Part shown: one piece after another, positions 6,742-14,036 of the stretch | Numbering within the stretch: position 1 is the stretch's first letter | How the letters are laid out: each line of letters starts with the position of its first letter | Assembly (NCBI GenBank): GCA_031284845.1 | Contig: JAITXH010000136.1 | Coordinates: 1 to 18,509, forward strand | Length of the DNA: 18,509 bases | Reading direction: 5' to 3' | From: Puniceicoccales bacterium | Lineage (GTDB): Bacteria; Verrucomicrobiota; Verrucomicrobiia; Opitutales; UBA953 | The notes under the pieces: model-generated | The model's input: only the letters and a program-made list of their open reading frames with translations | Told to the model about the DNA's origin: nothing | Databases searched by the model: none | Made by a program: the position numbers and the translations under genes

Positions 6742-7749
6742 ATGAGTTCCCTCTATTTCCCTGAAGAATCCGCCCGGTTCCAATCACTTCTCAACAGCCT
6801 CCGCGCCAAGCGGGTCGCCGTCCTCGGCCACATGCGCCCCGACGGGGATTGCATCGGCTCGCAAGTCGCACTTTGCCGTATCTTACACACCACAGTCGGT
6901 GCCGACGCCATCTGCGTCAACCATCACACCGTCCCGCGCAATTTGCAGGCCTTCGTGGGCGACACGCCCTTCTTGCACGAAAATGACTTTGTGCCAGACG
7001 GACACGTCGCCGTCTGCACAGATTGCTCCGACTTGACGCGCATCGGCAAAGCGCTCGTCGCCCGGTTTTCCTCATTCGAGGGCAACATAGACCACCACCT
7101 CTCCAACAGCCTTTTTGCACGGGAAAACATTGTCCTGCCAAGCGCCGCTGCGGCCTGCCACATGATCGCCGCCTTTGCCTTTGACCTCGGGTTGCCCCTC
7201 GACGCTGTCACCGCCCAGGCGCTCTACGTCGGCATCGTCACCGACACCGGGCAGTTTAAATACCCGTCCACCACGCCGGAAGTGCTCGAGATCTCCGCCC
7301 GGTTGGTCCGCCTCGGCGCATCGCCGCAAGCCGCCACTGCGAGCTTGTATGAGCACGACAGCTTCGGGCGGCTCGCGCTGCTGCAACGCTTCCTCGCCTC
7401 GCTCAAACTTTACGCCGCTGGAAAGATCTGCATCGGCGAGATCCCGCTAGGCACATTTGAGGCAACCGGCACTACCCGCGAGGACACTGAAGGGCTTGTG
7501 GACTACGCACGGTGCATAGACGGCGTGGACGTCGCCGCGCTGCTGGAGGAAATGCCCGACGGGGTGAAAGGCAGCCTGCGTGCCAAAGATGCGCGCTACC
7601 GCGTGGACCAACTTGGCAAAAAGCTCAACGGCGGAGGGCACGCGCTGGCCGCCGGCTTTAATCTCGAAGGCGCATCACTGGACAAAGACCGCCAGCGCAT
7701 CGTGGACATCATAACAACACACCTCTCCCACACCGACGCTGCTGAATAG
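6742..7749 (+). CDS. nrnA: NrnA-type DHH phosphoesterase (nanoRNase/pAp phosphatase)
   Basis: A 335-residue cytoplasmic enzyme of the DHH/DHHA1 family. NrnA proteins degrade 2-5 nt oligoribonucleotides and dephosphorylate pAp. The DHH domain motifs are in order: GHMRPDGDCIGS (His30, Asp34, Asp36), CTDCSD (Asp94), NIDHH (Asp117-His118-His119) and GIVTDTGQF (Asp168). The DHHA1 domain has the conserved KLNGGGHALAAG (about 294-304). Length is normal for NrnA. The ATG at 6742 begins a natural N-terminus. An earlier in-frame start at 6646 would add 32 unlikely residues. No Shine-Dalgarno is present. It is the first gene of a probable three-gene operon, 34 bp before aroA. Other DHH subfamilies are possible, but the short two-domain layout favours NrnA over RecJ. 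Confidence 0.88.
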   Translation: MSSLYFPEESARFQSLLNSLRAKRVAVLGHMRPDGDCIGSQVALCRILHTTVGADAICVNHHTVPRNLQAFVGDTPFLHENDFVPDGHVAVCTDCSDLTRIGKALVARFSSFEGNIDHHLSNSLFARENIVLPSAAAACHMIAAFAFDLGLPLDAVTAQALYVGIVTDTGQFKYPSTTPEVLEISARLVRLGASPQAATASLYEHDSFGRLALLQRFLASLKLYAAGKICIGEIPLGTFEATGTTREDTEGLVDYARCIDGVDVAALLEEMPDGVKGSLRAKDARYRVDQLGKKLNGGGHALAAGFNLEGASLDKDRQRIVDIITTHLSHTDAAE

Positions 7750-7783
7750 CCCGTCTGCGTTTTTCATTTTGCCTCCGCTCCCC

Positions 7784-9154
7784 ATGACCAGCCCATTGCT
7801 CATGCAGCCGTTCACGCGCCCCGTGGTAGCGACCGTGCCACTGCCAGGCTCAAAGAGTATCACCAACCGTGCCCTCATCCTCGCTGCCCTGAGCGACGGC
7901 ACCATCACGCTCACCAATGCCCTCTTCAGCCGCGACACGCGCATCATGCTCGCCGCGCTGCACGAACTGGGCTTCACCGTGGCGGCAGACGCCCATGCGC
8001 ACACAATCACCGTGGCCGGATGTTCAGGCAAAATCCCCCGCGCCCGCGCTACCATCCACGTCGGCAACGCGGGCACCGCAGCCCGCTTCCTCACCGCCCT
8101 GCTCGCGCTCCACCCCGACGGTGAATACATGCTCGACGGCGACGACGCCATGCGCGCCCGCCCCATGGCCGGCCTGCTGAGCGCCCTCGCCGCCCAAGGT
8201 GCCACGGCGACGGCACCAGACGGCACCGCCGCCAGCGCATTCCCCTTCACCCTGCGCACACGCGGCTTGCGCGGCGGCGAGATCGTCGTGGATGCCACTG
8301 CCAGTTCCCAACTGCTTTCCGCGCTTTTGCTCGTCGCCCCGCTAGCGCAGACCACGGCAACCGTGCGGCTCGCCGGAGAGACCGTCTCGGCACCTTTCGT
8401 CACCATGACACTGCGCATGCTCGCCACGTTCGGGCGCGAGGCGGTGTCGCCTGAGCCGGGGACGCACATTTTTGAAAACTGCGGCCCGTATCGCACACCA
8501 GGCGCTTTCTACGCCATTGCGCCAGACGCCACCGCCGCGAGCTACTTTCTCGCATTGCCGATAGCTGCACCCGCCACAGTGCGTGTGGACGGCCTGAGCG
8601 ACGACGGTTTGCAAGGCGATACGGCGTTCGCCGCCCTGCTGCAAAACACAGGCGTGCGAGTGCGGGACACCGCAACAGGCAAGACGGCAGAGCCGCCTGC
8701 AGGAGCCGCATCCGGTGGCGAATATGATTTCAACGCCATCTCCGACACCTTCCTGACACTCGCCGCGCTCGCGCCGCTCCTGATGACACCGCTGACCATT
8801 TACGGCATCGCACATGCCCGCAAGCAAGAGACAGATCGCGTGCTCGCCGTCGCCATCGAACTGGAAAAGCTCGGCCAGCGCGTATCGCCCACATCGGCGG
8901 AATTGCGCGCCGATACCACGCTTGGCAGCATCACAATTTTCCCCGACCACGCCGCGATGCGCCACCTCACTGCGGCGGCACCGATACGCATCCGCACTTA
9001 CGACGACCACCGCATGGCGATGAGTTTTGCCATCCTTGGCTCCCACGACTTACACGGCGACGGGCGCGGATGGCTGGCCATCGAGGACCCGGGTTGCTGC
9101 GGAAAAACATTCCCGGACTTTTTTGACGTCCTGGCTGCGGTGCGCCGCGCTTGA
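7784..9154 (+). CDS. aroA: 3-phosphoshikimate 1-carboxyvinyltransferase (EPSP synthase)
   Basis: A 456-residue shikimate-pathway enzyme joining shikimate 3-phosphate and PEP to make EPSP. Landmarks are PGSKSITNRAL at about 21-31 (substrate-binding Lys about 24), GNAGTAARFLTA at about 94-105, and DGDDAMRARPM. Also present are TASSQ, the catalytic Asp in FNAISDTF (about 321), RKQETDR with catalytic Glu about 349, YDDHRMAMSF at about 406-415, and KTFPDFF (Lys about 441) near the end. All expected catalytic residues are visible, so it should be active. In the NAGTAxRP motif of the E. coli enzyme the Pro (Pro101) is Phe here. The ATG at 7784 is preceded by CTCCCC and no Shine-Dalgarno. A TTG at 7769 is an unlikely alternative. 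It lies 34 bp after nrnA and 22 bp before the EEP gene. Confidence 0.95.
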   Translation: MTSPLLMQPFTRPVVATVPLPGSKSITNRALILAALSDGTITLTNALFSRDTRIMLAALHELGFTVAADAHAHTITVAGCSGKIPRARATIHVGNAGTAARFLTALLALHPDGEYMLDGDDAMRARPMAGLLSALAAQGATATAPDGTAASAFPFTLRTRGLRGGEIVVDATASSQLLSALLLVAPLAQTTATVRLAGETVSAPFVTMTLRMLATFGREAVSPEPGTHIFENCGPYRTPGAFYAIAPDATAASYFLALPIAAPATVRVDGLSDDGLQGDTAFAALLQNTGVRVRDTATGKTAEPPAGAASGGEYDFNAISDTFLTLAALAPLLMTPLTIYGIAHARKQETDRVLAVAIELEKLGQRVSPTSAELRADTTLGSITIFPDHAAMRHLTAAAPIRIRTYDDHRMAMSFAILGSHDLHGDGRGWLAIEDPGCCGKTFPDFFDVLAAVRRA

Positions 9155-9176
9155 ACCCACCCCTCCCTCCACATCC

Positions 9177-10100
9177 ATGCTGCGCCGCTTCACCGCATAT
9201 TTTTTCGGCCCCTTCCTCTTGCTCGCATTGACAGCGGCCGCTCTGGAAGGAGACCGCCTGCGCGTGGCCACCTGGAATGTGCAGAATTACAACCTCGAGT
9301 TCCGCCGCATCGAAGGCCGGAATGAGCCGGCCTACCCCAAACCGGAAAAAGAAAAGACGGCGCTCCGTCTCATGCTCCACGCCGCCAACGCCGATGTAGT
9401 CGCGCTCCAGGAAACAGGAGGTGAAGCGTTTGTCGAAGAACTGCGGCGCGATCTTGCACGCGAAGGGCTTTCCTACCCGCACACCGCTGTGCTCACCGGC
9501 CCGGACCCCAAGCGCCGGCTCGCGATGTTGTCCAAAGTCCCCTTCAAAAAAATCATCCCCCGCAATGAACTCCCCATTCGGCACCAAGGCAAAGAAGACA
9601 ATGTCGCACGCGGGTTACTCGGTGTAACGTTCGACACCGCCGCCGGGGAATTCACCTTTTACACTCTCCACTTGAGGAGCCGCCTCACGCGAGACTCCAG
9701 CGATCCGCGTGCCGACGCGCAGCGCCTCGCCGAAGCCACCGCGATCTGCGATATTCTCCGCGACGCCCACGGCGGGGCACCCGGATCACTCGTGCTCGCA
9801 GGCGGCGACTTCAACGACGCCCCGACCAGCACGCCCTTGCGACGGTTTGCCGCCGCACGGCAAAAAATACCCCTCTCGCCTGTGCCCGCCAGCGATTCGC
9901 GCGGCGAGACCTGGACTTACCGCAACCTGCGCGACGATTACTACTCCCGTTCGGATTATTTTCTGTGTTCGCCTGCACTGGCTGCGCACACGTCAGGGCG
10001 GGCGCGTATCGCCGACCTGCCTGCCGGGGATAGAGCAAGTGACCACAGGCTGCTTTTCCTCGATTTGGAATTTGCCCCTGAAACACCCCGCAAGGATTGA
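9177..10100 (+). CDS. Secreted endonuclease/exonuclease/phosphatase-family protein
   Basis: A 307-residue exported metal-dependent hydrolase. A signal peptide is visible at about 1-22 (MLRRFTAYFFGPFLLLALTA...). The EEP fold residues appear in order: Asn34 in ATWNVQN, Glu79 in LQETGG, His165 in TLHLRSR, Asp211/Asn213 in GGDFND, Asp260 in SRSDYFL, and the Asp289-His290 pair in ASDHR. This full set indicates an active phosphodiesterase or nuclease. It could cut extracellular DNA or act on a phospho-lipid or other phosphoester; the sequence does not decide. The start at 9177 gives the signal peptide. The frame extends upstream into aroA but is not coding there. It is third in the + strand run, converging with the RmlD-like gene 39 bp away. 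That convergent gap shows no obvious hairpin terminator. Confidence 0.85.
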   Translation: MLRRFTAYFFGPFLLLALTAAALEGDRLRVATWNVQNYNLEFRRIEGRNEPAYPKPEKEKTALRLMLHAANADVVALQETGGEAFVEELRRDLAREGLSYPHTAVLTGPDPKRRLAMLSKVPFKKIIPRNELPIRHQGKEDNVARGLLGVTFDTAAGEFTFYTLHLRSRLTRDSSDPRADAQRLAEATAICDILRDAHGGAPGSLVLAGGDFNDAPTSTPLRRFAAARQKIPLSPVPASDSRGETWTYRNLRDDYYSRSDYFLCSPALAAHTSGRARIADLPAGDRASDHRLLFLDLEFAPETPRKD

Positions 10101-10139
10101 CCCTAAAAAGAGCCGCTGGGCCGGGAGCAGATTTCAGAG

Positions 10140-11105
10140 CTAAAAATCCACACCGCGCACAAGGCGCTGCACTGTCCGGCGCCCTGTTTTAGAATGATGC
10201 CAATCCGCAAAACGCACCGGCATTTGCATAGCAGCCAACACTTCGTCAAAGGTCTGCACGCGCGTCTTCAACTTCCCGCGGAGGGGATGCAGATCAAGGC
10301 TCAAATCTCGCGGGCGCCATTCATGCGGCGGCAAATCGGCACGGGTAACGGGCAAAGTCACCTCATCCGGATCCAGCCCGAAATGCCCGGCAATGCGACT
10401 CCCTATCTCATGCCGGGAAAGCGCGTCGGCTCCCGCCCAATGGTAAACGCCGCTGAGATTATCCCGCTCGCATAATTCAACCATGGCTTCCGCGATATTG
10501 CCGACATCCGCAGGTTGGCAGATCTCGTCGGTGTAGAGCGGGATTTTGCGTCCTTGCACCCATTCGGAGAGGAGGCGTTCGTGTAAGCTGTGGTCGCCCT
10601 GGGCGCTGTTGCCGCTGAGCACGGGGAGGCGCAAGACGACGGCAAAGGCGCGTCCGTATTGGAGCACTTCTTTTTCTCCGGCCAGCTTGGTCTCACCGTA
10701 AAGGTTGATCGGGGCCGGGCGGGCGGTGTGCGCGTAGTGCCCGTGCTGCCCGTCGAACACCATGTCTGAGGAGACGTGGATGAGGCGGGCGGAAAGGTGG
10801 TTTGCCATCATGGCAAGGGAACGGGGCAGGATGATGTTGAGGTCTTCCGCCCGCGCCGGGTTGGCTTCGCAGGCTTCGATGGACGAGGCAGCGGCACAGT
10901 TGATGATGGCGTCGGGAAACTCTTCCAGCAGAAAAATCTCGAAGTCCTGCGGGCGGGATAAATCGGCGCTCAGAGTGCGGACGACGCCCGGAATATTGCT
11001 CTCGCGCGTGCCCCGCACGGCGAGGACTTTGTGGCCGCGACGCACGGCGGCAAGCGCAGTCTCACGCCCGAGAAAACCACTGGCACCGGTGAGGACGATT
11101 TTCAT
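10140..11105 (-). CDS. RmlD-like NAD(P)-dependent sugar reductase (extended SDR)
   Basis: A 321-residue cytoplasmic extended short-chain dehydrogenase, closest in style to dTDP-4-dehydrorhamnose reductase (RmlD). The N-terminal Rossmann motif is TGASGFLGRE (6-15). The active-site Ser is in VSSDMVFDG (111-119), a sequence typical of RmlD, and the catalytic YGETK (136-140) gives Tyr and Lys. A QPADVGNIAEAMVEL segment also matches RmlD relatives. No rmlA, rmlB or rmlC is nearby, so a rhamnose role is unproven and another NDP-sugar or carbonyl substrate is possible. The start ATG at 11105 has no Shine-Dalgarno. It begins 30 bp after glmS on the same strand, so cotranscription with glmS is likely. 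Confidence 0.85.
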   Translation of the reverse strand: MKIVLTGASGFLGRETALAAVRRGHKVLAVRGTRESNIPGVVRTLSADLSRPQDFEIFLLEEFPDAIINCAAASSIEACEANPARAEDLNIILPRSLAMMANHLSARLIHVSSDMVFDGQHGHYAHTARPAPINLYGETKLAGEKEVLQYGRAFAVVLRLPVLSGNSAQGDHSLHERLLSEWVQGRKIPLYTDEICQPADVGNIAEAMVELCERDNLSGVYHWAGADALSRHEIGSRIAGHFGLDPDEVTLPVTRADLPPHEWRPRDLSLDLHPLRGKLKTRVQTFDEVLAAMQMPVRFADWHHSKTGRRTVQRLVRGVDF

Positions 11106-11135
11106 CTTAGCTGGCGTGTCGTGGTGCTTGGAACG

Positions 11136-12980
11136 TCATTCGACAGTGACGCTTTTTGCCAGATTGCGCGGCTGGTCTATCTCCTTGCCGCGCAGACGCG
11201 CCACATGATAGGCGAACAACTGGAGCGCGACAACGGCAGGCACAGGCGTGACGAGGTGGTGCGTGGAAGGCACGGCGATGAAATCGTCCATGCGTGCTGC
11301 GGCGGCGGTATCGCCTTCGGTGACTATGCCCAGAATGCGTGCCCCGCGTGCCCTGCATTCTTCGATGTTGCTGAGTGTCTTGTCCTTGCCCGGTATATCG
11401 CAGGCCACAGCGATGACGGGGATGCCCTTGGAGATGAGAGCGATCGGGCCGTGCTTGAGTTCCGCAGCGTGGTAACCTTCGGCGTGGATGTAGGAAATCT
11501 CTTTGAGCTTGAGCGCCCCTTCGAGGGCTACGGGATACATGAGGCCACGCCCGATGTAGAAGGCATGCTCGTCTTTCACATACTTTGCCGCCAACTCTTC
11601 GATGTGCGCGTTTTGCGTGAGCACTTGCGTCACGAGCTTGGGAATAGAAGCGATGGCTTTGGCGATCTCAAGGCCGTGTTCGCGTGAGAGCCGCCGCCCG
11701 CGCCCGAGTTTGAGCGCCATCATCAGAAGCACGGCTACCTGGCTGGTGAACGCTTTTGTGGAGGCCACGGAAATCTCAGGGCCGGCGTGCAAATAGACGC
11801 CGCGCCCGGTCTCCCGTGCGATGGTGGAGCCAACGACATTGCAAAGGCTCATCACGAAAGCACCCTTTTGCTGTGCCTCGCGCACTGCCGCGAGGGTGTC
11901 CGCCGTCTCGCCGGATTGTGAGATAGCGACGACGAAATCGCGCCGGTCGAGGATGGGATTACGGTAACGGAACTCCGCCGCCTGCTGGACTTCGGCGTGG
12001 ATGTCCGCCAACTCTTCAAAAGCATATTCGCCGACTAGACCGGCGTGCAGCGAGGTGCCGCAGCCTACCATGACCACGCGGCCCAGTTCGGAAAGCTCGC
12101 GGGGCGAAGTGCCCATGCCGGAGAGCACTGCGGTGCCGTGCGTGAAATCGAGCCGCCCGCGGATGGCATTGGACAGGGCTTCGGGCTGCTCATGGATTTC
12201 CTTTATCATGAAGTGCTCGAAACCGCCTTTTTCCGCAGCACTGGCATCCATCTCCAACTCGGCAATCTTGCGGTTGACGGGGATGTTGTCCAAGTCGCGG
12301 ATGTCCACCGAGTCCTTTTTAACAATGGCGACGTCATTGTCATCAAGGTAGATAACGCGTTGCGTATGGGCGAGGAGCACGGAGGCATCTGAGGCGACGA
12401 TAGATTCTCCGTCGCCGACGCCGATGGCAATGGGGCTGCCCCGGCGTGCGGTGATGATGCGGTCCGGCTCGCGGGTGGCCAGGACACAAATGCCAAAGGT
12501 GCCTTCGACCTGATGGAGCGCATCGCAAACGGCATGAAAGATATCCCCCTTGTAAAATTCCCCGACGAGGTGGGCGAGCACTTCGGTATCCGTCTCAGAG
12601 TGGAAATGGTGCCCTTTGTCTTTCAGGCGTGCACGCAATGCAAGGTAGTTGTCTATGATGCCATTGTGGACGAGTGCGATTTCTCCCGATTCGTCGAGAT
12701 GCGGGTGCGCGTTATTTTCCGTGGGTTCGCCGTGCGTGGCCCAGCGCGTGTGCGCGATGCCGGTGGGCGCTTGGGTAAATAGTGCATCCGGCCACTCCGC
12801 ACGCGCTTTTTCGTTGAGAGCGGAAATCTTGCCGGGGGATTTGACGACGACCATCTTGCCTGCTTCGTCGAGAATGGCGATACCTGCGGAATCGTATCCG
12901 CGGTATTCGAGCCGTCTGAGACCCTTGATGAGAATATTGGGTGCTTCTGCCTTACCTATATAGCCAACGATGCCACACAT
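11136..12980 (-). CDS. glmS: Glutamine-fructose-6-phosphate aminotransferase (isomerizing)
   Basis: A 614-residue enzyme making glucosamine-6-phosphate for peptidoglycan and LPS. The glutaminase domain (about 1-220) begins with MCGIVGYIG, giving the catalytic N-terminal Cys2 after Met removal. It also has RWATHGEPT (about 79-87) and HNGIIDN (about 105-111). Two sugar isomerase (SIS) domains follow: VMVGCGTSLHAG (about 303-314) with SQSGETADT, and FYIGRGLMYPVALEGALKLKE with HAEGY...ELKHGPIAL. The end, DQPRNLAKSVTVE, is the standard GlmS C-terminus and active-site tail. Length is normal. It has no Shine-Dalgarno (AATTCCCC precedes ATG). There is no sign of the glmS ribozyme core upstream. It lies 118 bp downstream of the DraT gene and 30 bp before the reductase. 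Confidence 0.97.
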   Translation of the reverse strand: MCGIVGYIGKAEAPNILIKGLRRLEYRGYDSAGIAILDEAGKMVVVKSPGKISALNEKARAEWPDALFTQAPTGIAHTRWATHGEPTENNAHPHLDESGEIALVHNGIIDNYLALRARLKDKGHHFHSETDTEVLAHLVGEFYKGDIFHAVCDALHQVEGTFGICVLATREPDRIITARRGSPIAIGVGDGESIVASDASVLLAHTQRVIYLDDNDVAIVKKDSVDIRDLDNIPVNRKIAELEMDASAAEKGGFEHFMIKEIHEQPEALSNAIRGRLDFTHGTAVLSGMGTSPRELSELGRVVMVGCGTSLHAGLVGEYAFEELADIHAEVQQAAEFRYRNPILDRRDFVVAISQSGETADTLAAVREAQQKGAFVMSLCNVVGSTIARETGRGVYLHAGPEISVASTKAFTSQVAVLLMMALKLGRGRRLSREHGLEIAKAIASIPKLVTQVLTQNAHIEELAAKYVKDEHAFYIGRGLMYPVALEGALKLKEISYIHAEGYHAAELKHGPIALISKGIPVIAVACDIPGKDKTLSNIEECRARGARILGIVTEGDTAAAARMDDFIAVPSTHHLVTPVPAVVALQLFAYHVARLRGKEIDQPRNLAKSVTVE

Positions 12981-13024
12981 GGGGAATTTTGAGTTTTTTG
13001 GTTTTTGGATTGCGTATGAACGGA

Positions 13025-13060
13025 TGCCTTCAGGGGCGTGCTACCACGTAGCCAAAGGCA
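13025..13060 (-). promoter_or_regulatory. Nested stem-loop in the glmS leader
   Basis: Between the DraT gene stop and glmS, TGCCTT (13025-13030) pairs with AAGGCA (13055-13060). Inside it GCTAC (13040-13044) pairs with GTAGC (13048-13052) around CAC. No T-run follows on the minus strand, so it is not a normal terminator. It may be a structured 5' leader of glmS or an end structure for draT. The rest of the 118-bp gap shows nothing I recognise. Confidence 0.4.
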
Positions 13061-13098
13061 CTCCCCCGCACGGTGTAGTGTGCGTGTGCAGTGTCAAC

Positions 13099-13875
13099 CT
13101 ACCATTGCAATGTTTTCACGCGGTATTCGCCGCCGAGGACGAGCCATTCTGACTCTCCGCCCAGCAGCCAACTGGGGAGCAACCCGCTGAAGAAAAAAAC
13201 CTTGGAGAGCGGGACGCGCACCTCCCAGACCCGCGAGCCGAACTCCCATGCCACTTCGGAGTCGGAAGAAAATGAGCTGAGGCAGTTTAACACCACAGTC
13301 CGCCCGGGGCCGGAAGAGCCTTTGAGAGTGTATTCGTCAGGATCGTGAGTGCCCCGGTAAAGCGTCACCCAGCGCTCGTCCGGGCCATATCTCCGGCGTA
13401 ATTCGTTCTGGCAAAATGTGTAGAGCAAATCGAGTTGCATGGATACGCCCATCATGCGCGCCGCCCCTTGCATGCGGTCAGCCCAATAGCGCTCGCGCGC
13501 TTCGGAGTCCTCGGCGAGACGCCCGCAGTGGAAGGTGGCGCGCAGACCGAAACGGCTCTCCACCCAGCCTTTTAAGACGGCTCCAGCGCGTCCGTTGCTA
13601 TCAGCGCTCCATCCGTGCAAGAGTTGGATATAGCTATGGCGCAAGCTGTCGCGTGCCGAGGCATTGTATTGCTCCCACTCGTGCAACCGGAACTTCACAG
13701 AGACGTAGTCGTGGAAATTGCGCCCGCGCTCCTCCGGATCGTCGAGAGCGGCCAGACGTTCAAAGAGCCGCCGGTCTGTCATGCGCACACCATCAATCTC
13801 CAGCGGCTGCGGATCATCCTGAAACTCCACAGAGCCGATAACCCACGGTGGCAGATTGCAACGGTTGAAAATCAT
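13099..13875 (-). CDS. draT: DraT-family ADP-ribosyltransferase (dinitrogenase reductase type)
   Basis: A 258-residue protein closely resembling NAD+-dinitrogen-reductase ADP-D-ribosyltransferase. In diazotrophs such as Rhodospirillum rubrum this enzyme switches nitrogenase off by modifying an Arg of NifH. Family hallmarks seen are NLPPWVIGSVEFQ (about 7-19), PLEIDGVR, GWSADSNG...AVLKGWVESRFGL (about 89-111) and QLDLLYTFCQNEL. The R-S-E catalytic pattern of Arg ADP-ribosyltransferases is present: Arg174 in TLYRGTHD, Ser201-203 in LSSFSSD, and Glu241-Ser-Glu243 in GGESEWLVLGG. The frame is open 58 codons further to a GTG at 14049. I chose the ATG at 13875 because it starts just before the conserved NLPP motif, and a palindrome lies in the extension. 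There is no DraG or nif gene in the window. It lies 161 bp after the Gfo/Idh gene and 118 bp before glmS. The family call is strong; start and target are uncertain. Confidence 0.85.
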   Translation of the reverse strand: MIFNRCNLPPWVIGSVEFQDDPQPLEIDGVRMTDRRLFERLAALDDPEERGRNFHDYVSVKFRLHEWEQYNASARDSLRHSYIQLLHGWSADSNGRAGAVLKGWVESRFGLRATFHCGRLAEDSEARERYWADRMQGAARMMGVSMQLDLLYTFCQNELRRRYGPDERWVTLYRGTHDPDEYTLKGSSGPGRTVVLNCLSSFSSDSEVAWEFGSRVWEVRVPLSKVFFFSGLLPSWLLGGESEWLVLGGEYRVKTLQW

Positions 13876-13991
13876 CAATCGTTGCGCGTCGGACTCGTTG
13901 CGTTGTTGCTCAGAGAGCGTTTCTGAAATGTCGGGAGACACGCGGGATAAAGAAAAGAGAGAAAAGCGGTATTCACGGGAATTTGGCTGCT

Positions 13992-14011
13992 TTGTCCAAT
14001 CTTTTGGACAA
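13992..14011. promoter_or_regulatory. 8-bp perfect palindrome upstream of draT
   Basis: TTGTCCAA (13992-13999) and TTGGACAA (14004-14011) form a perfect inverted repeat with a 4-base centre. It lies 26 bp beyond the Gfo/Idh stop codon and about 117 bp upstream of the chosen draT start. No T-run follows on either strand. An operator for draT is the simplest reading; a terminator stem for the Gfo/Idh gene is the alternative. Confidence 0.5.
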
Positions 14012-14036
14012 GAGAAAGCCACTTCCCCGTTCCGCC

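Noticed and set aside
7675..8496. Minus-strand frame of 273 codons opposite nrnA end and aroA
   Set aside because: Ala/Ser/Arg/Val-rich low-complexity product, fully antisense to aroA, which carries all catalytic motifs.
12981..13098. glmS ribozyme/riboswitch upstream of glmS
   Set aside because: The conserved ribozyme core and its pseudoknot sequences are not visible in this 118-bp gap; only a simple nested stem-loop is present.
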